Assembly (NCBI GenBank): GCA_016721115.1
Contig: JADKIW010000001.1
Coordinates: 2,929,501-2,993,500, forward strand
Source of the DNA: Candidatus Defluviilinea proxima
GTDB taxonomy: Bacteria; Chloroflexota; Anaerolineae; Anaerolineales; Villigracilaceae
Direction: 5' to 3'
Length of the DNA: 64,000 bases
Shown here: in pieces, positions 63,090-64,000 of the stretch
How the letters are laid out: the number at the start of each line of letters is the position of its first letter
Numbering within the stretch: the stretch's first letter is position 1
The notes under the pieces: model-generated
Seen by the model: only the letters and a program-made list of their open reading frames with translations
The model's database searches: none
Told to the model about the DNA's origin: nothing
Program-made: the position numbers and the translations under genes

Positions 63090-64000
63090 ATGGCAAATGA
63101 GTATGCGGTAGAGCTTAGAGATGTTGTTAAGCAGTTCACTACCCCTGAAGGACAACAATTGAACGCCGTGGATCACGTGACCATGAAGATCAAGAACGGC
63201 GAGTTCTTTTCCATGTTGGGTTCTTCGGGTTGTGGTAAGACCACGTCTTTACGGATGATCGCGGGGTTCGAGTGGCCTACGGAGGGTGAAATATATATTG
63301 AGGGGCAGGCAATGGGGCATACGCCTCCATTTCAGCGCAAGGTGAATACTGTTTTTCAAAGTTACGCCTTGTTCCAGCACATGACTGTTTTTCAGAATAT
63401 CGCCTTTGGCTTGGAAATGGAAGGCGCACAAAAAGATGAGATCGAAAAACGCGTCAAGCGCGCGTTGGAGATGGTCCAACTCACGGGTATGGAGCGACGC
63501 AAACCCAAACAACTCTCCGGCGGACAGCAACAACGCGTGGCGGTGGCGCGGTCTCTGGTCAAAGTGCCAGATGTATTGTTGCTCGATGAGCCGCTTGGTG
63601 CGTTGGATTTAAAACTTCGCAAGGAAATGCAACTTGAACTTAAAGCTCTGCAACAACAGCTCGGCATCACGTTCATCTATGTAACCCACGATCAGGAAGA
63701 AGCCATGACCATGTCTGACCGTATTGCGGTCATGAGCAAGGGTAAGGTTCAGCAAATGGGGACCCCGGTCGAGATCTATGAAAGACCTGCGAATAAGTTC
63801 GTGGCAGATTTTATCGGGGAGTCAAATTTCTTCGAAGGCAAGATCAAGTCATTGTCCAGTAGTGAGGCGGTGGTCTTCATCCCTAGCCTGAATGCAGAGT
63901 TAACAGGTCTGCCTGTTTCAGAAGGATTGGTCAACGGAGAGGAAGTCACGGTTTCAATTCGGCCTGAGAAGGTATTGATCGCTAAAAGGCCTATGGACTC
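63090..64000 (+). CDS. potA: Spermidine/putrescine ABC transporter ATPase PotA, cut by the window end
   Basis: 304 codons visible from ATG 63090 (GAGGAG upstream); the stop is outside the window. Complete ATPase: LGSSGCGKTT, VFQSYALF, LSGGQQQRVAVA, LLLDEPLGALD, VTHDQEEA, then a TOBE-like C-terminal domain starting about residue 245 (GESNFFEGKI). PotA-type ATPases drive import of polyamines with PotBCD, whose genes would lie beyond the window. It follows the putrescine aminotransferase by 93 bases. Confidence 0.87.
   Translation, partial: MANEYAVELRDVVKQFTTPEGQQLNAVDHVTMKIKNGEFFSMLGSSGCGKTTSLRMIAGFEWPTEGEIYIEGQAMGHTPPFQRKVNTVFQSYALFQHMTVFQNIAFGLEMEGAQKDEIEKRVKRALEMVQLTGMERRKPKQLSGGQQQRVAVARSLVKVPDVLLLDEPLGALDLKLRKEMQLELKALQQQLGITFIYVTHDQEEAMTMSDRIAVMSKGKVQQMGTPVEIYERPANKFVADFIGESNFFEGKIKSLSSSEAVVFIPSLNAELTGLPVSEGLVNGEEVTVSIRPEKVLIAKRPMD

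Noticed and set aside
1..64000. CRISPR array
   Set aside because: No series of short direct repeats with regular spacers was seen on either strand.

Overview
The window looks like a chromosomal segment of a Chloroflexota bacterium, most likely Anaerolineae. This is inferred from the gene set and protein style rather than from a marker gene. It falls into two parts: an AT-richer accessory island (about 1-27,964) inserted against a tRNA-Asp gene, and an ordinary chromosomal backbone (about 27,965-64,000).

Island. Positions 11-8044 hold an AlbA_2/Schlafen-type membrane protein, then a 2110-residue nuclease-STAND NTPase that resembles antiviral STAND (Avs-like) effectors, with an overlapping helical partner gene. 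Positions 8316-14816 hold a second three-gene unit: a small zinc-ribbon protein, a membrane protein, and a giant trypsin-STAND-repeat protein. An in-frame TGA at 9408-9410 splits the last one between its catalytic His/Asp and its catalytic Ser. Positions 15039-21954 (minus strand) are a tightly packed operon: a soluble three-domain FtsK/SpoIIIE (EccC-like) ATPase, two WXG100-like proteins, a long coiled-coil protein, another WxDE-helical protein, a tail-anchored coiled-coil protein and, further off, a zinc-ribbon protein. It carries none of the type VII membrane channel genes, and is the best candidate for an undescribed system. A further unknown gene, two related large serine recombinases, a small leader ORF and a Xre-type regulator close the island. 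The second recombinase ORF reads into the tRNA-Asp gene in antisense, which marks this as the integration boundary.

Backbone. 28083-46413 holds cell-envelope and housekeeping genes: an L,D-transpeptidase; a roadblock/V4R/response-regulator/glycosyltransferase run; rsmA, LCP, 3D-domain and tandem nucleotidyltransferase genes; an ABC-F ATPase; a CDF transporter with a monooxygenase; a cupredoxin; an rRNA methyltransferase; relA/spoT-moeA-VKOR; a cNMP-binding protein; and ybaK. 46431-54651 holds two lipoproteins, thioredoxin, ftsY, prfB (with its programmed +1 frameshift), an acyl-carrier protein with an acyl-AMP ligase, a rhomboid protease and an S1-domain protein. 54917-64000 is a catabolic cluster: an Lrp-type regulator, three class III aminotransferases, a CoA-acylating (methyl)malonate-semialdehyde dehydrogenase, an APC permease, a UspA protein and potA (cut by the window end). 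It fits uptake and breakdown of polyamines and beta-amino acids.

Several backbone genes (lrp-type regulator, ftsY, spoU-type methylase) have promoter -10 elements so close to the ATG that their mRNAs should be leaderless. Strong hairpins and REP-like palindromes fill many of the intergenic gaps.
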